Source: Oleispirillum naphthae
GTDB taxonomy: Bacteria; Pseudomonadota; Alphaproteobacteria; Rhodospirillales; Rhodospirillaceae
DNA: 64,000 bases
Assembly: GCA_027864655.1 (NCBI GenBank)
Contig: JAQAZG010000012.1
Coordinates: 62,001-126,000 of the forward strand
Direction of reading: 5' to 3'
Shown here: piece after piece, positions 54,744-64,000 of the stretch
How the letters are laid out: every line of letters starts with the position of its first letter
How positions within the stretch are numbered: the first letter of the stretch is position 1
The notes under the pieces: generated by a model
Told to the model about the DNA's origin: nothing
What the model saw: the letters and a program-made list of their open reading frames with translations, nothing else
Databases searched by the model: none
Program-made: the position numbers and the translations under genes

Positions 54744-57158
54744 TCACAATTTGAAGATCAGCGTCGATCCGGGCGCGAGCTTGCGGCATTCGCCGCGCAC
54801 GCAGATGGTCACCGGCTCCGACCAGGAGGAATCGGCGTTGACGCAGATGCGTTCCTCGTTCATGTCGAGGGACAGCCAGTTGCCGTGGAAGCGCAGCTTG
54901 CACTTCAACTGCTTGATCTTGTCCTGGAACACCGGGTCGAGGTTGAGGATGCCGTCGCTGATCCGCGCGCCGGTGAAGCCGCGCTGGAACATGTCGGCGG
55001 TGCCCGACATCATGCCGAGGTGGATGCCTTCCCGCGTCGTGCCGCCGAGGATGTCGGTCAGGTCGGCGCGCAGCGCGGTCTGCATCAGTTCCCAGGCGCG
55101 CGGGTCGTTGTTGCGCACCAGAATCCAGGTGTGCACCAGCGGGCTGAGGGTGGTGCCGTGGCTGGTGCGCGCCATGTAGTAGTCCAGCGTGCGGCGGTAG
55201 TGTTCCTCGGTGAAGTCGTAGCCGAGGCGGAAAAGCAGCGCCGACAGCTCGGACTCGCTGAACAGGTAGTAGAGCATCAAGACGTCGGCCTGGCGGCAGA
55301 CCTTGTAGTGGTTGACGTCGTCGCCTTCGGCTTCGAGGATGCGGTCGATGCGGTAGATGTCGCCGTGCTTGGCGCGGTAGGCGTCGAGGTCCAGTTCCTT
55401 CAGGGTGTCGAAGCCCTCGAACTGGCTGATCACGCCGCCCTCCTGGAAGGGCACCGCCATTTTCAGGCTCATGTCGGTCCAGGTTTCGATCTCGTCCTTC
55501 TGGATGTCGAGCTTGCCCATCAGCTCGCGCAGGTAGATGTCGTCGATGATGTCGAGCACGGTGAGCACCGTGTCCATCAGCCAGGCGACCATCACGTTGG
55601 TGTAGGCGTTGTCCTTCACCCCGGTGTGCGGCGCATCCTCCGGGAAGCCGTGGTGGAACATGTCCGGCCCCAGCACGCCTTCGATGTGGTAGCGGTCCTC
55701 CGCCTCGTCATAGGTGGCGAGCGAGGCGAAGAAGCGCGCGATCAGGACGATGATCTCCGCGCCGCGCAGGCCCATCCAGCGGCGGTCGCCGGAGGCCATG
55801 AAATAGTGCCAGACGTTCCACGCCACGGTGAGGTTGACGTGGCGCTGCCGCCGCGAGTTGTCGGGGGTCCATTGGCCGGTCGCCGGGTTGTAGTGCTCGG
55901 GCTTGGATTCCTCGCGTCCGTCGCTGCCGCTCTGCCAGGGGAACATCGCGCCGCGGTAGCCTTCGAGTTGCGCGTTGAGGCGCGCCCGGCCGAGGCGGAG
56001 GTAGCGGTATTCCAGCAGCGCGCGGGAAACGATGGGGATGCGGAAGGTGAGGAAGGGGAGGATGAACACCTCGTCCCAGAAGATGTGGCCGCGGTAGGAC
56101 TCGCCGGTCCAGCCGCGCGACGGCACGCCGACGTCGAGGTCGAGCGTGTGGTTGGAGGCGGTCTGCAGCAGGTGGAAGATGTGCAGGCGGAGAATCCTCT
56201 GCTCCTCGTGCAGCGAGGGGTGCAGCACGATGTCGCAGCGTTCCCAATAGTTGTTCCAGGCGCGGAAGTGGGTCTGCAACAGCGGCGTGATGTCGCGGCA
56301 GCGGTCCAGCGCCTCGCGGGCGGCGAGGCCCGCCTCGGAGATCGCCTTGTCGCGCGAGGTGTAGATGGTGCAGATCTTCTCCACGCGGATCGGTTCGCCG
56401 CGGTGGACCTCCACCGGGATCAGCGCCTCCACGTAGCCCGTTTCGGCATTGACGGTGACCGCCGCATCTTCTTCCCACACGCCGTTGCGGAAGATCCGGG
56501 TGCGCGCCGCCATGCCGGCGCGCAGGCGGCTTTGCGACGAGCGGGTGATCAGGCAGATCATCTTGTCCGGGCTCAGAATGCCGGAGAACTCGCCGCTCCA
56601 GATGTATTCCAGATGCCGGGAGGCGAGGTGGCCGTAGCGCGGCACGCATTTGTTTTCCACCTGGCCGTCGAGCGCGGAGCGGAACTCCACGGTGCCGGAC
56701 CAGTTGTGCGCCACCAGGGTGAGCTCCTGCGCCGCGTGGTGCGGCCAGCCCATGTGGACGAAGCGCCGCGCCGTCAGCGTGGTTTCGCGGTTCTTGTCGT
56801 GGCGGAAGCGGACGGCGTGCCTGAGCATGCCCTCGCGCATGTCGAGCGTCTGCTCGAAGGAGAGAATCTCGACCTTGTCGAGATCGAACCACTCGCCGCC
56901 GTCGATGCGGAAGGTGAGGGACAGCCAGTTGGGGAAGTTGACCAGGTCTTCGGTTTCGACCTCGTGGTCGCCGACCTGGGAAATCAGGCGGTTGTAGCCG
57001 CCTGCGACATAGGTTGCCGGATAGTGGGTATCGTCGGCCTTCACCCAAGGAAAGGCGCCGCGGGTGCAAAAATAGCCGTTGCCCGTCGCGCACAGCGCCT
57101 CGCGCAGGCCTTGTTCTTTGGGATCGTAATGATCGTAGACAAGGCTCCATTCGCTCAT
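54744..57158 (-). CDS. GH65-family glycoside phosphorylase-like protein, catalytic Glu replaced by Met
   Basis: 804 residues with the GH65 layout: N-terminal beta-sandwich (about 1-290, GYFCTRGAFPWV), linker, (alpha/alpha)6 barrel with HIFWDEVFILPF, LRYRYLRLGRARLNA-like AWNVWHYF, and the phosphate-binding GTTREGIHLGMMSGTADMFQRGFTG. The motif that usually reads GPDE(Y/F)H reads GPDMFH: the catalytic acid position is Met500. DNA at 55659-55661 gives ATG clearly. Known members phosphorolyse maltose, trehalose or kojibiose. The substitution questions activity, though fold and phosphate site look intact. The nearby GH1 enzyme points to sugar use. Confidence 0.85.
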   Translation of the reverse strand: MSEWSLVYDHYDPKEQGLREALCATGNGYFCTRGAFPWVKADDTHYPATYVAGGYNRLISQVGDHEVETEDLVNFPNWLSLTFRIDGGEWFDLDKVEILSFEQTLDMREGMLRHAVRFRHDKNRETTLTARRFVHMGWPHHAAQELTLVAHNWSGTVEFRSALDGQVENKCVPRYGHLASRHLEYIWSGEFSGILSPDKMICLITRSSQSRLRAGMAARTRIFRNGVWEEDAAVTVNAETGYVEALIPVEVHRGEPIRVEKICTIYTSRDKAISEAGLAAREALDRCRDITPLLQTHFRAWNNYWERCDIVLHPSLHEEQRILRLHIFHLLQTASNHTLDLDVGVPSRGWTGESYRGHIFWDEVFILPFLTFRIPIVSRALLEYRYLRLGRARLNAQLEGYRGAMFPWQSGSDGREESKPEHYNPATGQWTPDNSRRQRHVNLTVAWNVWHYFMASGDRRWMGLRGAEIIVLIARFFASLATYDEAEDRYHIEGVLGPDMFHHGFPEDAPHTGVKDNAYTNVMVAWLMDTVLTVLDIIDDIYLRELMGKLDIQKDEIETWTDMSLKMAVPFQEGGVISQFEGFDTLKELDLDAYRAKHGDIYRIDRILEAEGDDVNHYKVCRQADVLMLYYLFSESELSALLFRLGYDFTEEHYRRTLDYYMARTSHGTTLSPLVHTWILVRNNDPRAWELMQTALRADLTDILGGTTREGIHLGMMSGTADMFQRGFTGARISDGILNLDPVFQDKIKQLKCKLRFHGNWLSLDMNEERICVNADSSWSEPVTICVRGECRKLAPGSTLIFKL

Positions 57159-57259
57159 GATCGTCTCCCGTGCATCGTCGTCGCGCGGGGATCAGACTAC
57201 AGCGTTTCTACGGGAAGTTTCCAGAGTCGCGGGATGCTTTTTGCCAAAAAAAGATCGCA

Positions 57260-58009
57260 TCAGCCGTCGCGCTGTGCGGCACGGCGGGCGAGATACTCCT
57301 CCAGCTTCTTCTGCCGCCATGCCGCGGCCTCGGCGCGGGCCTCGGCGCGCTGCCGCTCCACCGCCGAATTGTCCGCGACTCGCACCGGCCCGGCTTCGGC
57401 GCGGGCGGCGCGCGGCGGCGACGCGAAGGCGCGCCCGGAGGCGGCTTCGGCGAGGAAGTCGCGGTGGTTGGCGGCGACGCGGCGCTCGTAGGCGCGTCCC
57501 CGCTCCGCATCGGCGGAGTGGTAGTGGCGCACCGCCTCGGACCAGCCGTTCTGCGCGCCGCGCAGGTCCTTGAGGAAGCGCGCGGCATAGCGCACGTTGG
57601 CCTCCGGCTCGAAGGCCTCGGCGAGGGAGGAGAAGGCGTCCGGGTGATACTTCAGGTTGATCTGCATGCAGCCGACGTCGATGTTCTCCACCCCGGCGCG
57701 CTGCAGGCGCTTCACCTCGGCGATGGCGGCCGCCTTGGTGGGAAAATACTGCCCCTCGCCACCGGAAGTGACGGTCCACGGCCAGGCAACTTTTGCCTTG
57801 GTGGCGGGGTCGGTGCGGCCGCTCTCGGTGATCGCGATGCTGCTCAGAAGGTTGGCGGGCAGGCCCTCGGCGCGGTTGACCCGCTGCGCCGTCTCGATGC
57901 AGGTTCCGGACCAGCCGTGTGCCGACAACGCATTGAACACGCACAGCAAAGCCGCCAGCCCGAAGGCCCGGAGAAGGAAGGGTGCGGTGCGGTTTTCCGA
58001 ATGCGCCAT
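57260..58009 (-). CDS. Lytic transglycosylase (SLT family)
   Basis: A 249-residue secreted enzyme: signal peptide (about 10-30) and a goose-lysozyme-like SLT domain. The catalytic Glu is in SSIAITESGR, and GCMQINLKYHPDAF (usually GLMQI) and AARFLKDLRG/HYHSAD complete it. A basic, Ala/Arg-rich C-terminal tail follows (about 190-249). It cleaves peptidoglycan glycan strands to 1,6-anhydro products. A huge frame to 59989 on the opposite strand of the ABC gene is not coding. Confidence 0.9.
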   Translation of the reverse strand: MAHSENRTAPFLLRAFGLAALLCVFNALSAHGWSGTCIETAQRVNRAEGLPANLLSSIAITESGRTDPATKAKVAWPWTVTSGGEGQYFPTKAAAIAEVKRLQRAGVENIDVGCMQINLKYHPDAFSSLAEAFEPEANVRYAARFLKDLRGAQNGWSEAVRHYHSADAERGRAYERRVAANHRDFLAEAASGRAFASPPRAARAEAGPVRVADNSAVERQRAEARAEAAAWRQKKLEEYLARRAAQRDG

Positions 58010-58186
58010 CTCGGCTTTCCGTGGTTTTCGTGGCGGTCCGCGCGCGGCGTGCGCCGGGTGCGGTCCGCCCCCGGTCTCGCAAGCCGGATGCCAAACGCCG
58101 CGGCCTCCGGATTCCTCTGGCGTTCGGGGCTGCCGCCCTGTTAAATCGGGATCGGCGCGGGAGGCCGCGGCATACCGGGGAAGATC

Positions 58187-59962
58187 GTGGGCAGCGACAC
58201 CGTAGACACTTCGACAGACGCCGCGGAGGCGCGGCAGCCGTCGTTCCTGCGCCGCTTCGCCGATCTCGCGATGCCGTTCTGGTCGTCGGAGGACGGCTGG
58301 CGCCACGTCGGCCTGGGACTCGCCCTGGTGGCGCTCACCGTCGTCCAGGTGAGCATTCCCATCGCGCTGAACATCTGGAACGAGAAGCTCTTCGACGCGC
58401 TGGAACAGCGCGCCATGCACAGAGTCGAGGTGCTGATCGGCGTGCTCGGCCTGATCATCCTCGGCAGCGTGGTGGTCACCACCACGCATTTGCGGGTGAA
58501 GCGGCGCATCCAGGTGGCGTGGCGGCAGTGGCTGACCTACCGGGTGTTCCGCGACTGGATGTCGGGCGGGCGGCAATACCTCATCAACTTCGTGCCCGGC
58601 GAACACGACAACCCCGACGGCCGCATCGCCGAGGACATCCGCATCACCACCGAATCCGCCATCGACCTGGCGCACTCGCTGTTCTATTCGCTGCTGCTGC
58701 TGATCAGCTTCACGCAGATCCTCTGGACCCTTTCCGGCGCGGCGCTCACCACCTTCGGCGGGCTGGAAATTCCGCTGCCCGGCCATCTGGTGTGGATCGC
58801 CGTCGCCTACTCGGCTTTGGGCGCGGTGGTCGCCTGGGCGCTCGGCCAGCCCCTGATCCGCGCCGCGGACCGCCGCCAGACCGACGAGGCGAACTTCCGC
58901 TTCGGCCTGGTCCACGCCCGCGAGAACGCCATGGCGATCGCGCTGCTGCATGGCGAAACCGGGGAACGCCGCCACTTCCGCAGGCTGTTCCGCCGCGTCG
59001 TGCAGGCCTGGGACGGCCAGACCTGGGCGCTCATCAAGCTGATGTACTTCTCCTCCAGCTGGTCGGTGCTCTCCATGGCGTTCCCCTTCGTCGTCGCGGC
59101 GCCGCGCTACATCACCGGGGCGATCACGCTGGGCGTGCTGATGCAGACGGCGCAGGCCTTCGGCCAGATGACCGCGGCGCTCTCCTGGCCGATCGACAAT
59201 CTCTCCGGCGTCGCGGAATGGCGCGCCTCGGTGGAGCGCGTGCTGCGCCTGGTGGACGGCATCGGCCTGGTGTCGCGGCGGATCACCGCGGGCGGCCACG
59301 ACGGCATCCGCATCACCCAGTCCACGGAGCCGGAACTGGTGTTCTCCGACGTCGAGATCGCCGACGCGGCGGGCGCAACGCAGATCGCCCGCTTCTCCAG
59401 CGCCGTCAAAGTGGGGGAGCGGGTGCTGGTGACCGGCGACCCCGGCGCGGCGGTGAAGCTGTTCAAGGTGGCGGCGCGGCTGTGGCCGTGGGGCCGGGGG
59501 CGGGTGCTGCTGCCCGCCGGGGGCTCGATCTTCTTCATGCCGCGCCGTCCCTACCTGCCGATCGGGCCGCTGCGCAACGCCATCGTCTTCCCCGAGGTGC
59601 CGAATGCGGACCACGACGCCGCCCTGCGCAACGCGCTGATCCGCGTCGGCCTGCACGACTTCGCCAACCGCCTCGACGACGTGGAGAACTGGGAACAGAA
59701 CCTCGCCGTCGGCGAACAGCAGCGCCTCGGCTTCGCCCGCCTGCTGCTGCACCGCCCGGACTGGATCTTCATCGAAGAGGCGACCAACGGCCTCGACCGC
59801 GATGCGGAACGCCAGATGATGGAACTCGCCGTCGCCGAATACCCCAAGGCCGCGATCATCACCATCAGCCACCGCTCCAGCATGCAGGCCTTCCACGCCC
59901 GCCGCCTCACCATGGTGCGGGTCAACGGCTTCGCCGTGGTCGAGGACTGCCTGCTGCCGTAA
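58187..59962 (+). CDS. BacA/YddA-type ABC transporter with altered nucleotide-binding motifs
   Basis: 591 residues: an SbmA/BacA-like ABC_membrane_2 part (about 1-350, with LYFSSSWSVLS-like FSSSWSVLSMAFPFV and PGEHDNPDGRIAEDI, RQTDEANFRFGLVHAREN) and an ATPase part (about 370-591). The signature LAVGEQQRLGFARLLL is kept, but Walker A, expected GxxGxGK(S/T), reads GDPGAAVKL at residues 417-425, so Lys and Ser/Thr are missing, and Walker B ends IEEA (Glu for Asp). Ordinary members import peptides or vitamin B12. Start GTG 58187; ATP use here is doubtful. Confidence 0.85.
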   Translation: MGSDTVDTSTDAAEARQPSFLRRFADLAMPFWSSEDGWRHVGLGLALVALTVVQVSIPIALNIWNEKLFDALEQRAMHRVEVLIGVLGLIILGSVVVTTTHLRVKRRIQVAWRQWLTYRVFRDWMSGGRQYLINFVPGEHDNPDGRIAEDIRITTESAIDLAHSLFYSLLLLISFTQILWTLSGAALTTFGGLEIPLPGHLVWIAVAYSALGAVVAWALGQPLIRAADRRQTDEANFRFGLVHARENAMAIALLHGETGERRHFRRLFRRVVQAWDGQTWALIKLMYFSSSWSVLSMAFPFVVAAPRYITGAITLGVLMQTAQAFGQMTAALSWPIDNLSGVAEWRASVERVLRLVDGIGLVSRRITAGGHDGIRITQSTEPELVFSDVEIADAAGATQIARFSSAVKVGERVLVTGDPGAAVKLFKVAARLWPWGRGRVLLPAGGSIFFMPRRPYLPIGPLRNAIVFPEVPNADHDAALRNALIRVGLHDFANRLDDVENWEQNLAVGEQQRLGFARLLLHRPDWIFIEEATNGLDRDAERQMMELAVAEYPKAAIITISHRSSMQAFHARRLTMVRVNGFAVVEDCLLP

Positions 59963-59982
59963 GGGAAAGCCAGGCCAGGGGC

Positions 59983-60138
59983 GCTGCAAGGGGACTCGGC
60001 CCCCTTGACCCCCTAAGTTTTCCGCGCGAAGCGCCGTAAATCTGCGGTGGTTGCCACGAGGGTCATGATTGCCGCGGCGCGGCGAAAAAAGTTAGGGGGA
60101 GCGCGAGGGGACCGAGTCCCCTCGCAACGCTTTGGTTT

Positions 60139-60140
<2 letters not shown>
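59983..60140. repeat. Composite palindromic intergenic element, copy 5
   Basis: Left arm: a 21-base hairpin (59987-60007) with core GGGGACTCGGCCCCC, then ACCCCCTAAGTTTT. Middle: ATTGCCGCGGCGCGGCGAAA. Right arm, inverted: AAGTTAGGGGG, a 23-base hairpin (60103-60125) with core GGGGACCGAGTCCCC, and TTTGGTTTTT. It lies between the convergent ABC and GH1 genes. Confidence 0.85.
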
Positions 60141-61611
<1,471 letters not shown>

Positions 61612-61645
61612 TCATCCGGGGCTGGAGGAGGACTGGCGGCCTTGG

Positions 61646-62857
61646 TCAGGCCGACATCTTCAGGTTGAGCTTCGCCCACACCGCCTGCAACGCGGCGACC
61701 AGGGCGTCCATCTGCGCGTCGGTGTGCAGCGGCGTCGGGGTGATGCGCAGGCGCTCGCTGCCGCGCGGCACGGTGGGATAGTTGATCGGCTGGATGTAGA
61801 TGCCGTGTTCTTCGAGCAGGAGGTCGCTCGCGCGCTTGCAGCGCGACGCCTCGCCGACGAGCACCGGCACGATGTGGCTGTCGGTGACGATCACCGGCAG
61901 GTCCGCGGCGCGCAGCTTCTGCCGCAGGGTTTCGGCGCGCTCCTGGTGGCGCTCGCGGATCTCGTTGTGTTCCTTGAGGTGCCGGATGCTGGCGCGGGCC
62001 CCGGCGGCCACTGCGGGCGGCATCGCGGAGGAGAAGATGAAGCCCTGGCCGAACGAGCGGATGAAGTCGATCGCCGCCTTCGTCCCGGCGACATAGCCGC
62101 CGTGCACGCCGATCGCCTTGGCGAGAGTGCCCTGGATGAAGGTGATGCGCGCCGACTGGCCGTCGCGCTCGGAGACGCCGCCGCCGTGGCGGCCGTACAT
62201 GCCGACCGCGTGCACCTCGTCGAGGAAGGTCATGGCGTTGTACTTCTCCGCCACGTCGCAGATCTTCTCGATCGGGGAGATGTCGCCGTCCATCGAATAG
62301 ACGGATTCGAAGGCGACCAGCTTCGGCGCGTTGGCCGGCGCGGCGGCGAGCAGCTCTTCCAGGTGGGCCACGTCGTTGTGGCGGAAGACCTGGCGCGGCG
62401 CGCGCGAGTGGCGGATGCCCTCGATCATCGAGTTGTGGTTCTGGGAATCCGAGAAGATGATGCAGCCGGGCAGAACCGCGCCGAGGGTCATCAGGGTGGT
62501 CATGTTGGCGGTGTAGCCGCTGGTGAACAGAAGCGCCGCCTCGGTGCCGTGCAGGCTCGCCAGTTCCTGCTCCAGCAGCACGTGGTAGCGGTTGTTGCCG
62601 GAGATGTTGCGGGTGCCGCCCGCGCCCGCGCCGCAGGCGTCGATCGCCTCGTGCATCGCGGCGATCACCACCGGGTGCTGGCCCATGCCGAGGTAGTCGT
62701 TGCTGCACCAGACCACGATGTCGTTGGTGCCTTGCGGCGTGTAGTGGGTCGCCTCGGGGAAGTGCGAAACGTGGCGCATGATCTCGGTGAAGACGCGGTA
62801 CCGTCCCTCCGCCTTCAGGCCGGAAATCTTATCCTCGAAGAACTGTGCGTAGTTCAT
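61646..62857 (-). CDS. hemA: 5-aminolevulinate synthase
   Basis: A 403-residue PLP enzyme condensing glycine and succinyl-CoA, the C4 (Shemin) route of alphaproteobacteria. Signatures: [40 protein letters not shown], and the PLP lysine in [14 protein letters not shown]. Start choice: GGAGGAAG (62874-62867) abuts the ATG at 62866 directly but is nine bases from the ATG at 62857, and homologues begin MNY, so 62857 is taken. Upstream hairpins belong to the cold-shock gene side. Confidence 0.96.
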   Translation of the reverse strand: MNYAQFFEDKISGLKAEGRYRVFTEIMRHVSHFPEATHYTPQGTNDIVVWCSNDYLGMGQHPVVIAAMHEAIDACGAGAGGTRNISGNNRYHVLLEQELASLHGTEAALLFTSGYTANMTTLMTLGAVLPGCIIFSDSQNHNSMIEGIRHSRAPRQVFRHNDVAHLEELLAAAPANAPKLVAFESVYSMDGDISPIEKICDVAEKYNAMTFLDEVHAVGMYGRHGGGVSERDGQSARITFIQGTLAKAIGVHGGYVAGTKAAIDFIRSFGQGFIFSSAMPPAVAAGARASIRHLKEHNEIRERHQERAETLRQKLRAADLPVIVTDSHIVPVLVGEASRCKRASDLLLEEHGIYIQPINYPTVPRGSERLRITPTPLHTDAQMDALVAALQAVWAKLNLKMSA

Positions 62858-63043
62858 TTGTCGCATCTTCCTCCGGCGGCGGTGCGTGCGGCACGGCCAT
62901 TGCCCCAGGCGGCGAGGGGCGGATATCGATGAACGGTCGTCCCGTCCGGGTGGACGGGGTATAGCTCATAACCTGGGACCGGGGCTAGTGTAAATCCACA
63001 CCCCCGATGCGGAAAAAACCGCACTTTTCCGCGGAAGGCCACC

Positions 63044-63140
63044 CTCGGCGGCGCACCGCGGGAGATGCGCCGCCGAGCGGGTGGAACGGCGATCGGGCAA
63101 CAGCGAAACTATACAGGCTTTCCCCGAGGGAGGGAAAGCC
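63044..63140 (-). terminator. Two strong hairpins between the cold-shock gene and hemA
   Basis: GGCTTTCCC/GGGAAAGCC (63140-63116 on minus) lies 25 bases past the cold-shock gene stop; CTCGGCGGCGCA/TGCGCCGCCGAG (63044-63077) forms a perfect 12-bp stem. Neither has a long T-run. They could terminate the cold-shock transcript. The rest of 62858-63164 shows no gene. Confidence 0.55.
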
Positions 63141-63164
63141 CTTGCAGCGCCGGGAAGCGGCGCT

Positions 63165-63599
63165 TCAGAGCGGGATGACGTCCACCGCCTGCAGGCCCTT
63201 CGGCCCCTGCGCCATGACCAGGCGCACGCGCTGTCCCTGTTGCAGCTCGTTCACGCCGTGCTGCTGCAGCGTGCGCGCATGGACGAACACGTCCGGCCCG
63301 CCGCTGTCGGGAACCACGAAGCCGAAACCCTTGGAAGTGTTGAAGAACTTCACGGTTCCCTCGGCCTCGCTGCCCTGCGCGTCGGCCTCGGCGTTCTTTA
63401 CCGCGGAAACCGCCTTGACCTGAAGGCCGCGCGGACCGTCGCCGATTTCGCATTCGACGACCGCGCCCTGCGGCAGATTGCGGAACCCCAGGGGTTCGAT
63501 CGTCGAAATGTGCAGGAACGCATCGGGAGAGCCGTCGCTCAACGTCACGAACCCGAACCCCTTGGTCGGGTTGAACCATTTCACCGTCGCCGTAACCAT
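63165..63599 (-). CDS. Protein with two cold-shock domains
   Basis: 144 residues: two CSD folds in tandem. Domain 1 (about 1-66) has VKWFNPTKGFGFV and DAFLHIS; domain 2 (about 80-144) has VKFFNTSKGFGFV and DVFVHAR, the RNP1/RNP2 motifs. It binds single-stranded nucleic acid; double-CSD proteins of this type are typical of alphaproteobacteria. The start at 63599 (MVTATVKWFN) has AGAGG upstream, and a long A+T-rich leader precedes it. Confidence 0.93.
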   Translation of the reverse strand: MVTATVKWFNPTKGFGFVTLSDGSPDAFLHISTIEPLGFRNLPQGAVVECEIGDGPRGLQVKAVSAVKNAEADAQGSEAEGTVKFFNTSKGFGFVVPDSGGPDVFVHARTLQQHGVNELQQGQRVRLVMAQGPKGLQAVDVIPL

Positions 63600-63906
63600 A
63601 ACCTCTAGCCCCACTGCCTAAACCGCCGCCACGACCGGTTCCATCCGGGCCCTTGCCGCCTAGCGCATCGCTCCCACGGCGAAGTCGTGCCCCACCTCGG
63701 CGTTTTGATCCGGTGGAATTCTTTTTTTCCCAGTCATGCCACCCTAAGCTACGAAGTATGCCTCCAACACCTTGCAACGAGAAAGAAATTTTGATGTTTC
63801 CAACGAAAATACCGCCAAAAAAACGACTTTTGGCGCACTCGCGTGGGTAATCATCGGCAATTTTTACCATTACGCAGTGAAACGATCGGCGAATCGAATG
63901 GGAGAA
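63600..63906. other. 307-base gap, probable long leader of the cold-shock gene
   Basis: No coding frame is supported. It is markedly A+T-richer than its surroundings (for example AAAAATTTCT- and TTTTTTTGGC-like stretches on the minus strand). Cold-shock genes often have long structured leaders, so this may be one. No promoter hexamers stood out. Confidence 0.4.
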
Positions 63907-64000
63907 TCAGCGCCGCCGGAACAGCGGCGCGGCGTCCAGCGCGCGGCAGACCTCCGCTGCCTCCTCCAGGCCGAAGCGCAGCCGCCGCAGGTGCCAGCCC
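63907..64000 (-). CDS. C-terminal end of a minus-strand gene, SPOR-like
   Basis: Only 30 codons and the stop are visible: WHLRRLRFGLEEAAEVCRAL then DAAPLFRRR. This resembles the C-terminal end of a SPOR peptidoglycan-binding domain (pattern xVRLGxFxxxAAAxxxCxxL), but the fragment is too short to assign. The remainder of the gene lies outside the window. Confidence 0.4.
   Translation of the reverse strand, partial: GWHLRRLRFGLEEAAEVCRALDAAPLFRRR

Noticed and set aside
54741..57491. A 916-residue plus-strand open frame opposite the GH65 gene
   Set aside because: Antisense shadow; its low-complexity composition and lack of domains contrast with the clear GH65 motifs on the minus strand.
57260..59989. 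A 909-residue minus-strand frame joining the transglycosylase to sequence opposite the ABC gene
   Set aside because: Only the last 249 residues resemble a known protein; a signal peptide starts at 58009.

Overview
The window looks like chromosomal DNA of a G+C-rich alphaproteobacterium, probably of the Rhodospirillales. The evidence is the gene order comF-grxC-nitrilase-DUF1178, ubiG/lysC, ptsP-RodZ-like-ispG-hisS-prfA-prmC-DUF4167-clpB, a 5-aminolevulinate synthase (hemA, the alphaproteobacterial C4 heme route), a mitochondrial-type complex I accessory subunit, a SufR-led suf operon, and a dense GANTC (CcrM-type) site cluster. No rRNA, insertion sequence, phage gene or CRISPR array was seen. 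Two tRNAs are present (Pro-TGG, Arg-TCT). Species cannot be named from the sequence alone.

Layout. 1-20.5 kb is core housekeeping: ComF end, glutaredoxin, nitrilase-family amidase, DUF1178, a membrane GGDEF/EAL protein, UbiG, aspartate kinase, a nitronate-monooxygenase-family flavoprotein, EI-Ntr (ptsP), a RodZ-like protein, IspG, HisRS, RF1, its methyltransferase PrmC, DUF4167 and ClpB. 20.5-28.5 kb is mixed: SRPBCC protein, M23 envelope peptidase, SDR, Upp, a hypothetical gene beside a Panacea/SocA-domain gene, an NhaD-type antiporter and a tandem universal stress protein. 28.5-31.2 kb is a TPP-riboswitch-controlled thiamine-precursor ABC transporter (ThiZ-ThiX-ThiY). 31.2-35.2 kb has DUF192, the two tRNAs, the NDUFS4-like gene and an SDR / GntR-FCD / M20 amidohydrolase group. 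35.2-42.1 kb, mostly minus strand, has DsbD, a COG0523 GTPase, a secreted protein with an internal duplication, and an operon nudix-sseA-metC-hisI (sulfur and nucleotide metabolism).

42.3-48.9 kb is a complete suf Fe-S cluster operon (sufR-B-C-D-S-T-E) with a good promoter and a Fur-like site. An intergenic repeat separates sufE from the rest. 48.9-51.2 kb holds a degenerate PAS/GGDEF-EAL protein and a stand-alone CheW. 51.6-53.6 kb is a two-gene unit resembling DgcN/DgcA (D-glutamate catabolism). 53.8-61.5 kb is a less ordinary stretch: an unrecognised protein, a GH65 protein whose expected catalytic glutamate is methionine, a lytic transglycosylase, a BacA/YddA-type ABC protein with a broken Walker A, and a GH1 beta-glucosidase. 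hemA, a double cold-shock-domain protein with a long leader and the 3' end of a further minus-strand gene close the window.

The observations most worth following are: seven GANTC methylation sites in 77 bp, two of them inside a predicted promoter spacer, upstream of an envelope peptidase; a family of five composite palindromic intergenic elements ending in T-tracts; a candidate small RNA or attenuator before dsbD; and the two apparently catalytically altered proteins (GH65 and ABC).
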